Origin: Bacteroidales bacterium
GTDB lineage: Bacteria; Bacteroidota; Bacteroidia; Bacteroidales; JAADGE01
Reading direction: 5' to 3'
Assembly: GCA_029934515.1 (NCBI GenBank)
Contig: JAOZMB010000004.1
Location: forward strand, 1-60,249
Length of the DNA stretch: 60,249 bases
Numbering within the stretch: position 1 is the stretch's first letter; every line of letters begins with the position of its first letter. Of the stretch, positions 45,870 through 54,902 are shown one piece after another. A program made the translations under genes and the position numbers. Below the pieces are notes generated by a model. That model did not search any database, was not told the origin of the DNA, and worked only from the letters and a program-made list of their open reading frames with translations.

Positions 45870-47687
45870 CTAAAAAAACTGTAATTCATAAAGTTTTTTG
45901 TAAGTTCCGTTTTTTGATATTAATTTTTCGTGTGTTCCTTGTTCGATAATTCTTCCTTCATCGAGTACGCAAATTACGTCTGCATTTTTTATTGTCGATA
46001 GTCTGTGTGCGATTACTATTGATGTTCTATTTTTCATTAGTTCGTTAAGAGACTGTTGTACAAGTTTTTCGGATTCTGTGTCCAATGCTGATGTTGCTTC
46101 GTCGAGTATCATTATTGGTGGGTTTTTAAGTATTGCTCTTGCGATGCTCAGTCTTTGGCGTTGTCCACCCGATAATTTTGTTCCTCCGTCTCCGATGTTT
46201 GTTTGATATTTTTTTTCTGATTTTGTAATAAATCCGTGTGCATTTGCTATCTTTGCGGCTTTAATTATTTCTTTTTCTGAAACGTTTTTTGCACCGAAAG
46301 CAATATTTTCGTAAAATGTATCATTAAACAAAATAGGTTCTTGGTTTACATTTCCCATTAAATTTCGTAGTTCTTTTATTCTAAGGTCTTTAATATTTAT
46401 ATTATCAATTAATATTTCTCCTTCTTGGATGTCATAAAATCTTGGTAATAAATCTACAAGCGTAGTTTTTCCTGAACCAGACTGCCCTACAAGTGCAATA
46501 GTTTGACCTTTTTCTAATGTTATATTAATATCTTTAAGAACATATTTTTCATCATATTTAAAATATATATTTCTAAATTCTATTTTAGAATTAAAAGATT
46601 TGATTGGAATTGCATCTTTTTTTTCAGGTATTTTTTCTTTTGCAATAAGTATTTTATTAACACGTTCAATTGATGCTAATCCTTTTCTTACTTCGTAATA
46701 TGCTGTTGAGAATGCTTTTGCTGGCGGAATTATTTGCGAAAAAACTGCTATAAAACCTATAAATTCTTGTGGAGTTAAACTGCTCTCTTTGTTAAGAACA
46801 AGCGAACCTCCGTAATACATTATAAACACCATGACTATAACTCCGAGCAGTTCACTAAGCGGAGAAGCAACATAGTTCTTTCGTGTTAATCTGTTCATTA
46901 CTTTTGTGTAAACATTATTTAATTTTTTAAATTTTTGCTCGGTTTTTTGCTCAGCTGTAAATGCTTTTATTACTCTTATTCCAGATAGTGTTTCTTCTAT
47001 ATTAGATAGTAATTCGCCGAGATGTGTCTGTGCTATTTTGGAATCTCTTTTCAGAGTACGTCCCACAAAGCCTATTATTACACCACTTAATGGCAATAAT
47101 AATAATAAGAAAATAGTTAACTCTGGACTCATCCAGATTAATGTACCAAGAAAAAATATTATTGTAAATGGCTCTCTGAATGATGCTTCTATTGATTTCA
47201 TTATTGACCATTCAATTTCTTTTACATCGTTGGATATTCGCGAAATAATATCTCCTTTCCGCTCTTCTGAATAATAAGATATTGGTAAATAAAGTATTTT
47301 TGTAAAAATATTATTTCTAATATCTTTTACAATTCCGTTTCTTATTGGAGCCATAAAGAAATTTGCAGTTACACGAAATATATTTTTTAATGCAACAACA
47401 ATAACTACAATAAAACTAACAAAAAGCAATGCTGATGGCTTACCTTCTTCAATAATTACCTGACTTATATAATAGTTAAAATTTTGGGTTAATGAATCAA
47501 TCGAAAACTCAAAATTCGGTTTTATTGTAATAAGTTCTTGTTGTTCGAATAATATGCTTAAAAAAGGAATCACAAGTACAAGCGCAGAGAGCGAAAAAAT
47601 AACCTGTATAATATTAAAAACAATATTTCCTACGGCGTACAATTTATACGGTGCAATATATTCGTATATTTTTTTTAGAACTTTCAT
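45870..47687 (-). CDS. ABC transporter, MsbA-like lipid/glycolipid exporter
   Basis: A 605-residue fused permease-ATPase of the MsbA/ABCB type. The six-helix membrane domain covers about 1-320. The ATPase domain has Walker A GQSGSGKTT near residue 400, the signature LSGGQRQRLSIARAI near 507 and Walker B MILDEATSALD near 530. It is the first gene of a minus-strand group with gmd and fcl. Export of lipid-linked polysaccharide or lipid A is likely, but the substrate is not proven. Confidence 0.9.
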   Translation of the reverse strand: MKVLKKIYEYIAPYKLYAVGNIVFNIIQVIFSLSALVLVIPFLSILFEQQELITIKPNFEFSIDSLTQNFNYYISQVIIEEGKPSALLFVSFIVVIVVALKNIFRVTANFFMAPIRNGIVKDIRNNIFTKILYLPISYYSEERKGDIISRISNDVKEIEWSIMKSIEASFREPFTIIFFLGTLIWMSPELTIFLLLLLPLSGVIIGFVGRTLKRDSKIAQTHLGELLSNIEETLSGIRVIKAFTAEQKTEQKFKKLNNVYTKVMNRLTRKNYVASPLSELLGVIVMVFIMYYGGSLVLNKESSLTPQEFIGFIAVFSQIIPPAKAFSTAYYEVRKGLASIERVNKILIAKEKIPEKKDAIPIKSFNSKIEFRNIYFKYDEKYVLKDINITLEKGQTIALVGQSGSGKTTLVDLLPRFYDIQEGEILIDNINIKDLRIKELRNLMGNVNQEPILFNDTFYENIAFGAKNVSEKEIIKAAKIANAHGFITKSEKKYQTNIGDGGTKLSGGQRQRLSIARAILKNPPIMILDEATSALDTESEKLVQQSLNELMKNRTSIVIAHRLSTIKNADVICVLDEGRIIEQGTHEKLISKNGTYKKLYELQFF

Positions 47688-47726
47688 TATTATTTATATT
47701 TTAAAATTCATAAAGTATGTTATGGC

Positions 47727-47834
47727 AAACGCATCAAAAAAAAATCAGTGTTTATCTGTGTTCCTATTACTCCGATAAATAGGAACGCAGAAGAACGCTG
47801 ATTATACGGATATTTCACGGATTTTGTTGCGTTT
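47727..47834. repeat. Hairpin element A with ACGCATCAAAA-type ends
   Basis: A 108-bp inverted-repeat element in the 333-bp gap between the exporter gene and a plus-strand gene. The outer arms AAACGCATCAAAA (47727-47739) and TTTTGTTGCGTTT (47822-47834) match with one mismatch. An inner imperfect stem of 26 bp is formed by 47743-47768 (AATCAGTGTTTATCTGTGTT ...) and 47778-47803. The rest of the gap, 47835-48020, is AT-rich and shows nothing clear. Confidence 0.75.
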
Positions 47835-48020
47835 TACACTAAAAGTATTTTAATTTTTAATTAAAAAATATTTTTTGCAAATGTAATTTAAGTTTTATAA
47901 AAATTACAATTTATTTTAAATAATTAAGTTAATCTTAACACAAGAAATTGATAACTGATTTTTATCATTAATTTGTTTTAAATTATTTCTAATTTTTGCA
48001 AACATTAAAATTAATAAAAT

Positions 48021-48455
48021 ATGAGTGTAAAAATTTCAAAAATAGGAATAAAAAGTATCGACAATCATCACAAAAAGATAAAAAAAACAATTAATTTGCT
48101 TTCAAATATAATTGAAAATGAGACGTATAATAGTAAAAATCTGTCTGATTTTTTTTATAAATTTATTTTTTGTATAGAAGATTATTTTACTGATGAAGAA
48201 CTATTGTATAAGAGTTATTCTTATCCATATTTATTAGAACTAAAAAAAGAACACTCTAATTTCATCAAAAAATTTAATAAAATAAAACATAATTATATCA
48301 ATGATTCAAAAGAAACATGTTATAAATTAGATTATTTTTTAAATAATTGGTACAACTCTTACATTATAAATTATAATGAAGATGCTACGAATTTTCTGTT
48401 ATTTTCATTAAATATATATAAAACAGAGGACTCAATAAATGCCAAATATCTTTAA
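48021..48455 (+). CDS. Hemerythrin-like protein, metal site degraded
   Basis: A 144-residue four-helix protein with bacteriohemerythrin spacing. Of the five iron-binding His, the first (His17 in DNHHK) and the one in EHSNF (His78) remain. The His of the HFxxEE motif is Tyr55, the first of HxxxH is Leu74, and that of WLxxHI is Tyr near 116. The carboxylates Glu59 and the final Asp are kept. It cannot form a normal diiron oxygen site. It may be a partner-binding or structural relative. It stands alone. Confidence 0.7.
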   Translation: MSVKISKIGIKSIDNHHKKIKKTINLLSNIIENETYNSKNLSDFFYKFIFCIEDYFTDEELLYKSYSYPYLLELKKEHSNFIKKFNKIKHNYINDSKETCYKLDYFLNNWYNSYIINYNEDATNFLLFSLNIYKTEDSINAKYL

Positions 48456-48479
48456 AAATTTATTTTTTTATTTCATTAT

Positions 48480-49010
48480 TTAGAATAGTGTTTTATTATT
48501 AAAACAATTATTCTCTAATCTTAATAATCGTTTTTTTAAAGGTAATCCTCCAGCATATCCAACAAGTGCACCATTATTGCCAATGATACGATGACATGGA
48601 ATAATTAAACCTATTGAATTTGCCGCATTTGCTCCAGCAACAGCTCTTACCGCTTTTTTATTACCTATTTTTTCTGCGATTCTTTTGTAGGAAGATGTTT
48701 CTCCGTAATGTACTTTTATAAGTTCCTTCCAAACACTTTTCTGAAAAATAGTTCCTACTGTTAACAATGGAATATCAAAATATTTTCTTTTACAATTAAA
48801 ATATTCATCAAGTTGTGTTCTTGTTTTTTGTAAAATATTATCGTCTTTTTCGACAAAATAAGCATCTAAACCTTTTTTGATTCTATTATTAACTGTATTT
48901 TTATTTTTCCTATATCTGAAATCAAGCAAACAAAGTTTTTTATCAAAAGACCCCAACATTAACTCATCGTATTTAGTTTTGTGATATTGTATGTTAATTT
49001 TATTTCTCAT
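48480..49010 (-). CDS. ogt: Methylated-DNA-[protein]-cysteine S-methyltransferase
   Basis: Suicide repair protein that moves a methyl or alkyl group from O6-methylguanine to its own Cys. The active-site IPCHRIIG is at about residues 137-144, followed by ALVGYAGGLPLKKRLL. The 176-residue length fits ogt-type proteins with an N-terminal ribonuclease-like domain of low conservation. The downstream end is convergent with the hemerythrin-like gene. Upstream is the hairpin element at 49042-49102. Confidence 0.93.
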   Translation of the reverse strand: MRNKINIQYHKTKYDELMLGSFDKKLCLLDFRYRKNKNTVNNRIKKGLDAYFVEKDDNILQKTRTQLDEYFNCKRKYFDIPLLTVGTIFQKSVWKELIKVHYGETSSYKRIAEKIGNKKAVRAVAGANAANSIGLIIPCHRIIGNNGALVGYAGGLPLKKRLLRLENNCFNNKTLF

Positions 49011-49041
49011 ATTATAATTTTGTTGGTATTAATAATGAGTA

Positions 49042-49102
49042 AAACGCATCAAAATATCTAAATACTGAAAAAATCAAGTATAGATTTATTTTTGATGCGT
49101 TT
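49042..49102. repeat. Hairpin element B with ACGCATCAAAA ends
   Basis: AAACGCATCAAAA (49042-49054) and TTTTGATGCGTTT (49090-49102) are perfect 13-bp arms. Inside, ATCTAAATACT and AGTATAGAT extend the stem. It lies between ogt and the mscS gene, both minus strand. Its left half matches the minus strand of element C. Confidence 0.8.
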
Positions 49103-49141
49103 GTCTTATATGTATAAAAAAAATTAAAATTTACATTTCTA

Positions 49142-49945
49142 TTATTTATTCAAATGAACATCCATTTGAGGAAATGGAATTTTGATATTATTTTCATCAA
49201 GTGCTTCTTTACAGGCTTGGTATATATCAAAATAAACATTCCAGTAATCATCTGGATCACAATATGGTTGTACGGCAAGGTCTACTGAGCTTCCACCAAG
49301 TCCAACGACACCAACAAAAGGCATTGGGTCTTTCAAAACTTTTGGGTTTTTTTTCATTGTTTCAGTCAAAACTTTTTTTGCAGTTCTTATATTTGCAGAG
49401 TAAGAAATACCAATTTTAAGGTCGACTCTAATTTTTCCTTCTGTTGTGTAATTTGTAATATTTCCGTTTGATATTGTACCATTAGGAATGATTACAGTTT
49501 TATTATCTGGTGTCAATAATGTTGTTACAAAAACTTGAATTTCTTTTACGTTACCGGTATATCCTTCAGCTTCGATTAAATCGCCAACTTTATATGGTTT
49601 AAAAATTAAAATAAGTACTCCACCAGCAAAATTAGCAAGTGTTCCCTGCAAAGCAAGACCAATAGCAAGACCTCCAGCTCCTATTATCGCCACAAATGAA
49701 GTCGTTGCTATTCCAACAATATCAGCAACACTTATAAGTATTAATACCTTTAGCAAAATATTTATTAGACCTTTAATAAACGGTATCAGTGATTTGTCTG
49801 TTGCTTTTTTCCTCATCAATTTATCACTCAGTTTTACAAGTTTATTAACAATTACAAAACCTATTATAAGAACCGCAACAGCTAATAGAACTTTGGGCCC
49901 GTACTCCATTATCATCTCAATAGCTTTCTGAATATAACTTTCCAT
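49142..49945 (-). CDS. Small-conductance mechanosensitive channel (MscS family)
   Basis: A 267-residue inner-membrane channel with three N-terminal helices (about 17-35, 58-82, 85-110). The pore helix has the Gly/Ala-rich AIIGAGGLAIGLALQGTLANFAGGV pattern (split as AIIGAGGLAIGLALQG and TLANFAGGV), and a cytoplasmic beta domain follows with VIIPNGTISNGNITNYT. It opens on hypo-osmotic shock. It is probably monocistronic. Confidence 0.93.
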   Translation of the reverse strand: MESYIQKAIEMIMEYGPKVLLAVAVLIIGFVIVNKLVKLSDKLMRKKATDKSLIPFIKGLINILLKVLILISVADIVGIATTSFVAIIGAGGLAIGLALQGTLANFAGGVLILIFKPYKVGDLIEAEGYTGNVKEIQVFVTTLLTPDNKTVIIPNGTISNGNITNYTTEGKIRVDLKIGISYSANIRTAKKVLTETMKKNPKVLKDPMPFVGVVGLGGSSVDLAVQPYCDPDDYWNVYFDIYQACKEALDENNIKIPFPQMDVHLNK

Positions 49946-50003
49946 AGTTTTATTTTATTTAAAAATTTAACAGTTAATTATTACAATAAATAATAAAAAA
50001 AAA

Positions 50004-50044
50004 CTTAAGTAATTTAGAATTGTCAATTACTTAAGCTTTTTTTT
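50004..50044 (-). terminator. Terminator after gdhA
   Basis: CTTAAGTAATT (50004-50014) and AATTACTTAAG (50025-50035) form a perfect 11-bp stem flanked by A on one side and T on the other, so it works in both directions. It is about 40 nt past the gdhA stop. Confidence 0.8.
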
Positions 50045-50080
50045 ATAAATTAAAATTAAATTAATTATTTTTTATTCAAC

Positions 50081-51421
50081 TTACACTAATCCTTGTGCTA
50101 GCATCGCTTCTGCTATTTTTACAAATCCAGCAATATTTGCACCTTTAACATAATCAATATAATCATCATTGATTTTTCCGTATTTCATACAAGATAAGTG
50201 AATATCAGACATTATTCTTTTTAATTTTTCGTCTACTTCTTCTCTTGTCCAGCTGAAACGCAGTGAGTTTTGACTCATTTCGAGTCCAGATACTGCAACT
50301 CCTCCTGCATTTGATGCTTTACCTGGAGCATAAAGGATTTTTGCTTTTTGAAAGATAGCAATTGCTTCTGGTGTACAAGGCATATTCGCACCTTCGGATA
50401 CACAAATCACTCCATTATCTACTAGGTTTTTAGCATCAGTTTCGTTTAGCTCGTTTTGAGTTGCACACGGGAACGCCATATCTACTTTTTGTTCCCAAGG
50501 CTTTTTACCTGGAAAGAATTCAACTCCAAATTTTTCTGCATAAGGTTGAATTATATCATTATTTGTTGCACGTAGTTCGAGCATATATTCAATTTTATCT
50601 CCAGTTATTCCTTCTGGCACATAAATGTATCCGTCTGGTCCTGATATAGCTACAACAATTCCACCGAGTTGGCTTACTTTTTGGACTGTTCCCCAAGCAA
50701 CATTTCCAAACCCTGATACAGCAACTTTTTTACCTTTAATAGTATCACCTTTTATTGCAAGCATTTCTTGTGCAAAATAAACAGTTCCGTACCCAGTTGC
50801 TTCTGGTCTGATAAGACTTCCTCCCCATTCGAGTCCTTTTCCGGTAAGTACTCCTGTGAATTCATTTCTAATGCGTTTATATTGTCCGTAAAGGAATCCT
50901 ATTTCACGTCCTCCGACTCCAAGGTCTCCCGCTGGGATATCAGTATTTGGTCCGATATGTCGTTGTAATTCTGTCATAAAACTTTGACAAAATCTCATAA
51001 CTTCTGCATCTGATTTTCCTTTTGGGTCGAAATCTGAACCTCCTTTACCACCACCCATTGGTAATGTTGTCAAACCATTTTTAAGAGTTTGTTCAAAAGC
51101 AAGGAATTTTAATAGACCAAGATAAACAGTAGGATGGAAACGAAGTCCACCTTTATATGGTCCTATTGCACTGTTCATTTCTATACGGTATCCTCTATTT
51201 ATTTGTATTTCACCATCATCTGAGACCCATGGAACTCTAAAAAGTATTACTCGTTCTGGTTCGACCATTCTTTCAAGAATTTTAGCTTCTCTGTATTTTG
51301 GGTTTTCATCAATAAAATCAATCACCGATTCTACCACTTCTTCTACTGCCTGATGAAATTCTTTTTCGCCTTTATTCTTTGCGATAACTTCATCCATGAA
51401 TATTTTTACTTTCGGGTTCAT
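50081..51421 (-). CDS. gdhA: Glutamate dehydrogenase (NADP-type)
   Basis: Reductive amination of 2-oxoglutarate to glutamate in nitrogen assimilation. The 446-residue length is that of the hexameric bacterial enzyme. The catalytic Lys block PMGGGKGGSDFDPKGK lies near residue 120, KNGLTTLP precedes it, and the NAD(P) fold has VAVSGFGNVAWG. SAGGVAVSGLEMSQNS near the end is conserved. It has its own promoter (51458-51487) and terminator. Confidence 0.97.
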   Translation of the reverse strand: MNPKVKIFMDEVIAKNKGEKEFHQAVEEVVESVIDFIDENPKYREAKILERMVEPERVILFRVPWVSDDGEIQINRGYRIEMNSAIGPYKGGLRFHPTVYLGLLKFLAFEQTLKNGLTTLPMGGGKGGSDFDPKGKSDAEVMRFCQSFMTELQRHIGPNTDIPAGDLGVGGREIGFLYGQYKRIRNEFTGVLTGKGLEWGGSLIRPEATGYGTVYFAQEMLAIKGDTIKGKKVAVSGFGNVAWGTVQKVSQLGGIVVAISGPDGYIYVPEGITGDKIEYMLELRATNNDIIQPYAEKFGVEFFPGKKPWEQKVDMAFPCATQNELNETDAKNLVDNGVICVSEGANMPCTPEAIAIFQKAKILYAPGKASNAGGVAVSGLEMSQNSLRFSWTREEVDEKLKRIMSDIHLSCMKYGKINDDYIDYVKGANIAGFVKIAEAMLAQGLV

Positions 51422-51457
51422 ATCTTATATTGTTTTATATATAGAAAAATAATTGTA

Positions 51458-51487
51458 CAAATATAAAATTATATTTTAAAAACAAAA
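51458..51487 (-). promoter_or_regulatory. Promoter of gdhA
   Basis: The minus strand reads TTTTG (51487-51483), 17 bp, then TATATTTG (51465-51458), a good fit to -33 TTG and -7 TAnnTTTG. It lies 36 nt before the ATG. Confidence 0.65.
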
Positions 51488-51590
51488 TATATTATAACAA
51501 CATTTTTATTATGATTTTAATCATGTTTTTCTCATCGTTAAATACAACAACAATTTATAATATAAATTGTATATTTTAAGGTTCAGATTT

Positions 51591-52046
51591 TTATTTTCCA
51601 GCAAAAAAACCTGCAACAAAAGCTACCGGTATTCCAACGGCAAGCAATCTTGTATAAATTGTTTTTCTTTTATTTCTTTTGAGAGTTTTTTTCAAATCTT
51701 TTTCGCATTCTTTCCAGTCTTTTTTGTAATAATCTCGGTCTTTTATCATTATAGAAATAAGACTATCCTTTTCTTTGCTAATATCTTTTAATATAACAAC
51801 TTTTTTTTTCAGTTCTTTATTCTGTAATTCTGATAGCTCTAATTTTTTTGCTTTTACGATAGCGTTTCGAAATTGACTGTTCTTTAATATCCAAAGAGTA
51901 TCATTTACTACGTGCATCATTTTCGGACTATAACTAGAAAATATTTTTAAAGAATCTCCCGAAAGTACAGGTAATGGGAATCGTTGTCCAAAAGAACAAT
52001 AAGTTGCAAAAAGCAGGCTAAAAATTATAATTATTTTTTTTATCAT
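51591..52046 (-). CDS. Secreted coiled-coil membrane protein (spanin-like?)
   Basis: A 151-residue protein not assigned to a family. It has a signal peptide (about 1-20, ending SFGQ), a short N-terminal segment, a charged coiled coil (about 65-125, with KAKKLELSELQNKELKKK and EKDSLISIMIKDRDYYKKDW) and a C-terminal hydrophobic helix (about 133-149) with terminal Lys. The layout is similar to, but not proof of, a phage Rz-type spanin. It follows the amidase and small membrane protein genes on the same strand, 109 nt after the latter with a terminator in between. Confidence 0.55.
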   Translation of the reverse strand: MIKKIIIIFSLLFATYCSFGQRFPLPVLSGDSLKIFSSYSPKMMHVVNDTLWILKNSQFRNAIVKAKKLELSELQNKELKKKVVILKDISKEKDSLISIMIKDRDYYKKDWKECEKDLKKTLKRNKRKTIYTRLLAVGIPVAFVAGFFAGK

Positions 52047-52122
52047 TTTAATAAAATTATATTTTGCTGTGTTTCTATATTATTTGCATACTTTTATATA
52101 AATTATTTCTAACGATAAAATA

Positions 52123-52155
52123 GTGTCCAAAAAAATAAATTTGGACACCGTTTTT
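52123..52155 (-). terminator. Hairpin terminator of the amidase operon
   Basis: GTGTCCAAA (52123-52131) and TTTGGACAC (52140-52148) form a 9-bp stem. On the minus strand it follows the stop codon of the 52156-52569 gene by a few nucleotides and is then followed by a T-poor run, so it is stronger on the plus strand (CGTTTTTTT follows). Confidence 0.55.
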
Positions 52156-52569
52156 TTAACTTCCAAAATAATTTACTGCCTCGTCCTGTAATTCTTCTAC
52201 TGTCATTTCTTTAACTTCCTTATCTACGTTCTTTTTTTTCATTTCTATAATTTCTATACGTTTTTCGGCAAGTTCGAGTTCTTTATTCAAGAGTTCTATT
52301 TTTTTTTGTTTTTCTTCAATAGCTTCGTCTGTTACACTACGATGCACAGCTTCATTTTCTATTCTGACCTCTTGTTTCTTTAATATCTCCATTGCTCTTT
52401 TATCCTTTATCAGTTTTCCTTTAATGAAGGCATAAGGACCTGCAAGCGCTGCGAATATCATTGTAAGCTCTTGCCATTCAAAATTAAGCAAACCTTTTTC
52501 GTATAGAACTCCTATAACTATTAATGCCAGGACGATTATTCCTATTGTAATTAACCAGCGTCTGTTCAT
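52156..52569 (-). CDS. Small membrane protein with coiled coil (holin-like?)
   Basis: A 137-residue protein with two hydrophobic segments (about 6-26 and about 35-50), then a long charged helix (about 55-125, with EEKQKKIELLNKELELAEKR). No family is recognised. It lies 6 nt after the amidase stop, suggesting translational coupling. Two membrane spans next to an amidase suggest a holin-like or anchor role, which is only inferred from position. Confidence 0.55.
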   Translation of the reverse strand: MNRRWLITIGIIVLALIVIGVLYEKGLLNFEWQELTMIFAALAGPYAFIKGKLIKDKRAMEILKKQEVRIENEAVHRSVTDEAIEEKQKKIELLNKELELAEKRIEIIEMKKKNVDKEVKEMTVEELQDEAVNYFGS

Positions 52570-52575
52570 GATATA

Positions 52576-53394
52576 TTATTTTTCATATTCAATATATTTT
52601 CCGGATACCCAACCTTCAATTTCTGTTGTAACTTTGTACCATCCGTTTGATTCGTCAAGGATTTTTACTTTCGAGCCTATTTTCAAAGGTCTTGCAACTT
52701 TTGCACCTGAATTTTTTGGTGCGCTTCTAATGTTAAGATTATTCACTGCAACTCTACCCAATTCGGGTATTTCTTCTTCGCCTTCTTCTGCTCTATTCGT
52801 TCCGAGTAGTTGTTCACGCATTCTGTCTAATGGAAAAGCTGGACCAGGGTCTGTTTTTCTTTTAGGTGCAATTTCTTCGTGTCCATATATATTTTCTATT
52901 TTATACTCTTCGATAAGAACTCTGCACAGATCAGTTACCGCCTGTATTTGTTCCTCTGTGTATATATGCCAATATTTAGAACGCGTTTGATTTCTGTGTA
53001 CAGCTTCAATAACATCAGACGGATTATAAGCACTTCCAAACCATGAGCGATAAACATTTCCACTTTTTTTAACTGGTCCTGAGTTCACTATTTCTATTCC
53101 AATAGAATATTTATTAAATCCCGACCTTCCTTTATAAGCACTTCTTCCAGCGTGCCATGCAATAACATTAAACGGTATTAATTGCGTTATCGAACCGTCA
53201 CGGTCTACGAGAATATGTGCTGACGCACTAACACGTGGATTTGTTAGAGTATTCAATGAAGCTCTATAAGGTCCTGCTGTGTAATGAACTATAACAGTAT
53301 CTGGCATACCTGCACTAAATTTACCACTATGATTTTTTGACCATACTGCTTTTCTTACATTTTCACCTTTAAGTTTGTGTTCTGAAATTTCCAT
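52576..53394 (-). CDS. N-acetylmuramoyl-L-alanine amidase with SH3 domain
   Basis: A 272-residue amidase_2 enzyme. The zinc-binding residues lie in VIVHYTAGP (His near 35), HAGRSAYKG and YGHEEIAPKRKTDPGP (His near 172, Asp near 181). An SH3b domain follows (about 213-270, NLNIRSAPKNSGAKV, GWYKVTTEIEGWVSG) that binds the cell wall. It has no signal peptide, as in phage endolysins that need a holin. It is the first gene of a three-gene minus-strand set. Host amidases usually carry a signal peptide. Confidence 0.87.
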   Translation of the reverse strand: MEISEHKLKGENVRKAVWSKNHSGKFSAGMPDTVIVHYTAGPYRASLNTLTNPRVSASAHILVDRDGSITQLIPFNVIAWHAGRSAYKGRSGFNKYSIGIEIVNSGPVKKSGNVYRSWFGSAYNPSDVIEAVHRNQTRSKYWHIYTEEQIQAVTDLCRVLIEEYKIENIYGHEEIAPKRKTDPGPAFPLDRMREQLLGTNRAEEGEEEIPELGRVAVNNLNIRSAPKNSGAKVARPLKIGSKVKILDESNGWYKVTTEIEGWVSGKYIEYEK

Positions 53395-53434
53395 AAAATA
53401 AGGTTTTTTTTAATTTCTTGTAAATATTTTTTGT

Positions 53435-54241
53435 TTAAAAATCAAGTGCAAATCCAACAATATCAAACATAACAACATGTGGCGGGCCTTCGTATCCGCA
53501 TATTTGTTTTGTAACTATTGTAGCTATTCTGTTTTCAAAAGGGCTTTTCAAATATGTATTCATTGCAACATTTAATATCATATCATCTGAATATTTCTTC
53601 TCAAAAACAGTCTTCATTTTTTTGCTTTTTGATTTTAATTTAAACTCAGCACTTCTAACTATATCAAAACCAAAATCATTTGTTGTTTTTCGGTATTTAA
53701 TACTTTCAACAAGATTGTATGTTTTTCCTTTATCAATAATAGGAAACTGTTTTAATTTAAAATCTTTGTTTTGCACAATTTTATTTTTGACTAATATTTT
53801 TCTAAATTCATCTTTATTTTTGTTCCAGATATCTTTTACAGAGCCTTCATATATTTCGTCTTTTTTTCCTATCTCCCAAGTCCAGATGACTTCATTATTT
53901 TTCATATCTTTAATCTCAAAAGTAAAAAAATAATATCCTGTTGCTTCATCAACTGGCTCATATATATATGCAAATTTACCGTCTTCAGACCAGCCTATCG
54001 GGAAAAAAATATCTAAAATAAAATCATTACTATTTTGCAAATAAGATGTTTCCTTAGGAATAGAATAAACTATCTCCGAGAACTTTTGATTATTATCTGA
54101 GCTGTCAATTATTTCAGTTATATCTGTGTCATTTGTTGTGTTATTTTCATTGTCATCGTCATTACATGAGGTTAAACTTATTGCTATTATAAAAAAAACA
54201 ATAATAAAAACAAATAATAATTTGGTAGTGTTTTTTAACAT
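53435..54241 (-). CDS. Putative lipoprotein, unknown function
   Basis: A 268-residue protein with a lipobox-like signal (about 1-27, ISLTSC with Cys26 or so), then a low-complexity Asp/Asn linker (NDDDNENNTTNDTD) and a beta-rich domain (from about residue 85: FFPIGWSEDGKFAYIYEP and YYFFTFEIKDMKNNEVIWTW). The family is not recognised. It is probably anchored to the outer or inner membrane, facing the periplasm or surface. It is transcribed on the minus strand, upstream of the amidase set. Confidence 0.65.
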   Translation of the reverse strand: MLKNTTKLLFVFIIVFFIIAISLTSCNDDDNENNTTNDTDITEIIDSSDNNQKFSEIVYSIPKETSYLQNSNDFILDIFFPIGWSEDGKFAYIYEPVDEATGYYFFTFEIKDMKNNEVIWTWEIGKKDEIYEGSVKDIWNKNKDEFRKILVKNKIVQNKDFKLKQFPIIDKGKTYNLVESIKYRKTTNDFGFDIVRSAEFKLKSKSKKMKTVFEKKYSDDMILNVAMNTYLKSPFENRIATIVTKQICGYEGPPHVVMFDIVGFALDF

Positions 54242-54352
54242 GTTGGTAAAAATTTAATAGAAATTTATAAAAAATAATAACAAAGATAAAAAAATATTAT
54301 TAAATTAATGAATTTATTTGTTCGAATCTCAAACCTGAAAGGTTGTTTTACG

Positions 54353-54898
54353 TTAATCTTTTTTGTTTTGAAATTCTTGGTACTGGAAACCTGGCGAATG
54401 TAACATATCAAAGTCATTAAGATATTTTAATAGTGGCGATTTTTTTTCCAATACGTCATAAGCAACAGATTTCATATCTATTACTTTGTAGTTCATTTCT
54501 TTAAGATAATCTTCAATATTGTAATAAATTTTTTCGTAATATTTATTTATCATAGCTTTTTTCACAAAATGTTTCATTACATTTCCGAATGTTGAAAAAA
54601 TAATCAATCCAAGTGAAACAAATGCAATAATTTCAGTAAAAATATCTCCTGCAAATAATGTGTGTATATATCTGCTAAATATAGTTAGTGCGAGTAGTGA
54701 TATTAACAAAAAACTTGATGTTGTAATTATTGATTTTTTTTTTGCTTTTTTAATTACTTGCTCTATGCTTTTTATGTAATTACTCAGATTTTTATAATCG
54801 CTTTTCGACAAATTACTTCTCTGTTGCAGTCGTGCATTACATGATTTACATCTTTTTCTTTTGTTATCATTTTCTGCATTGCAAAATTTGCATTTCAT
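54353..54898 (-). CDS. Zinc-ribbon membrane protein
   Basis: A 181-residue protein. A zinc ribbon CKFCNAENDNKRKRCKSCN (Cys3, Cys6, Cys17, Cys20) lies at the N-terminus, followed by a basic helix and two membrane segments (about 58-78 and 86-106). The C-terminal part is cytoplasmic or periplasmic. No function is recognised. It lies 4 nt after the def stop and is probably cotranscribed with def, ruvX and rlmN. Confidence 0.65.
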   Translation of the reverse strand: MKCKFCNAENDNKRKRCKSCNARLQQRSNLSKSDYKNLSNYIKSIEQVIKKAKKKSIITTSSFLLISLLALTIFSRYIHTLFAGDIFTEIIAFVSLGLIIFSTFGNVMKHFVKKAMINKYYEKIYYNIEDYLKEMNYKVIDMKSVAYDVLEKKSPLLKYLNDFDMLHSPGFQYQEFQNKKD

Positions 54899-54902
54899 AA
54901 TT

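Noticed and set aside
51591-53394. Prophage
   Set aside because: Only lysis-like genes are present; no integrase, capsid, tail or terminase gene and no att-like repeats were seen.
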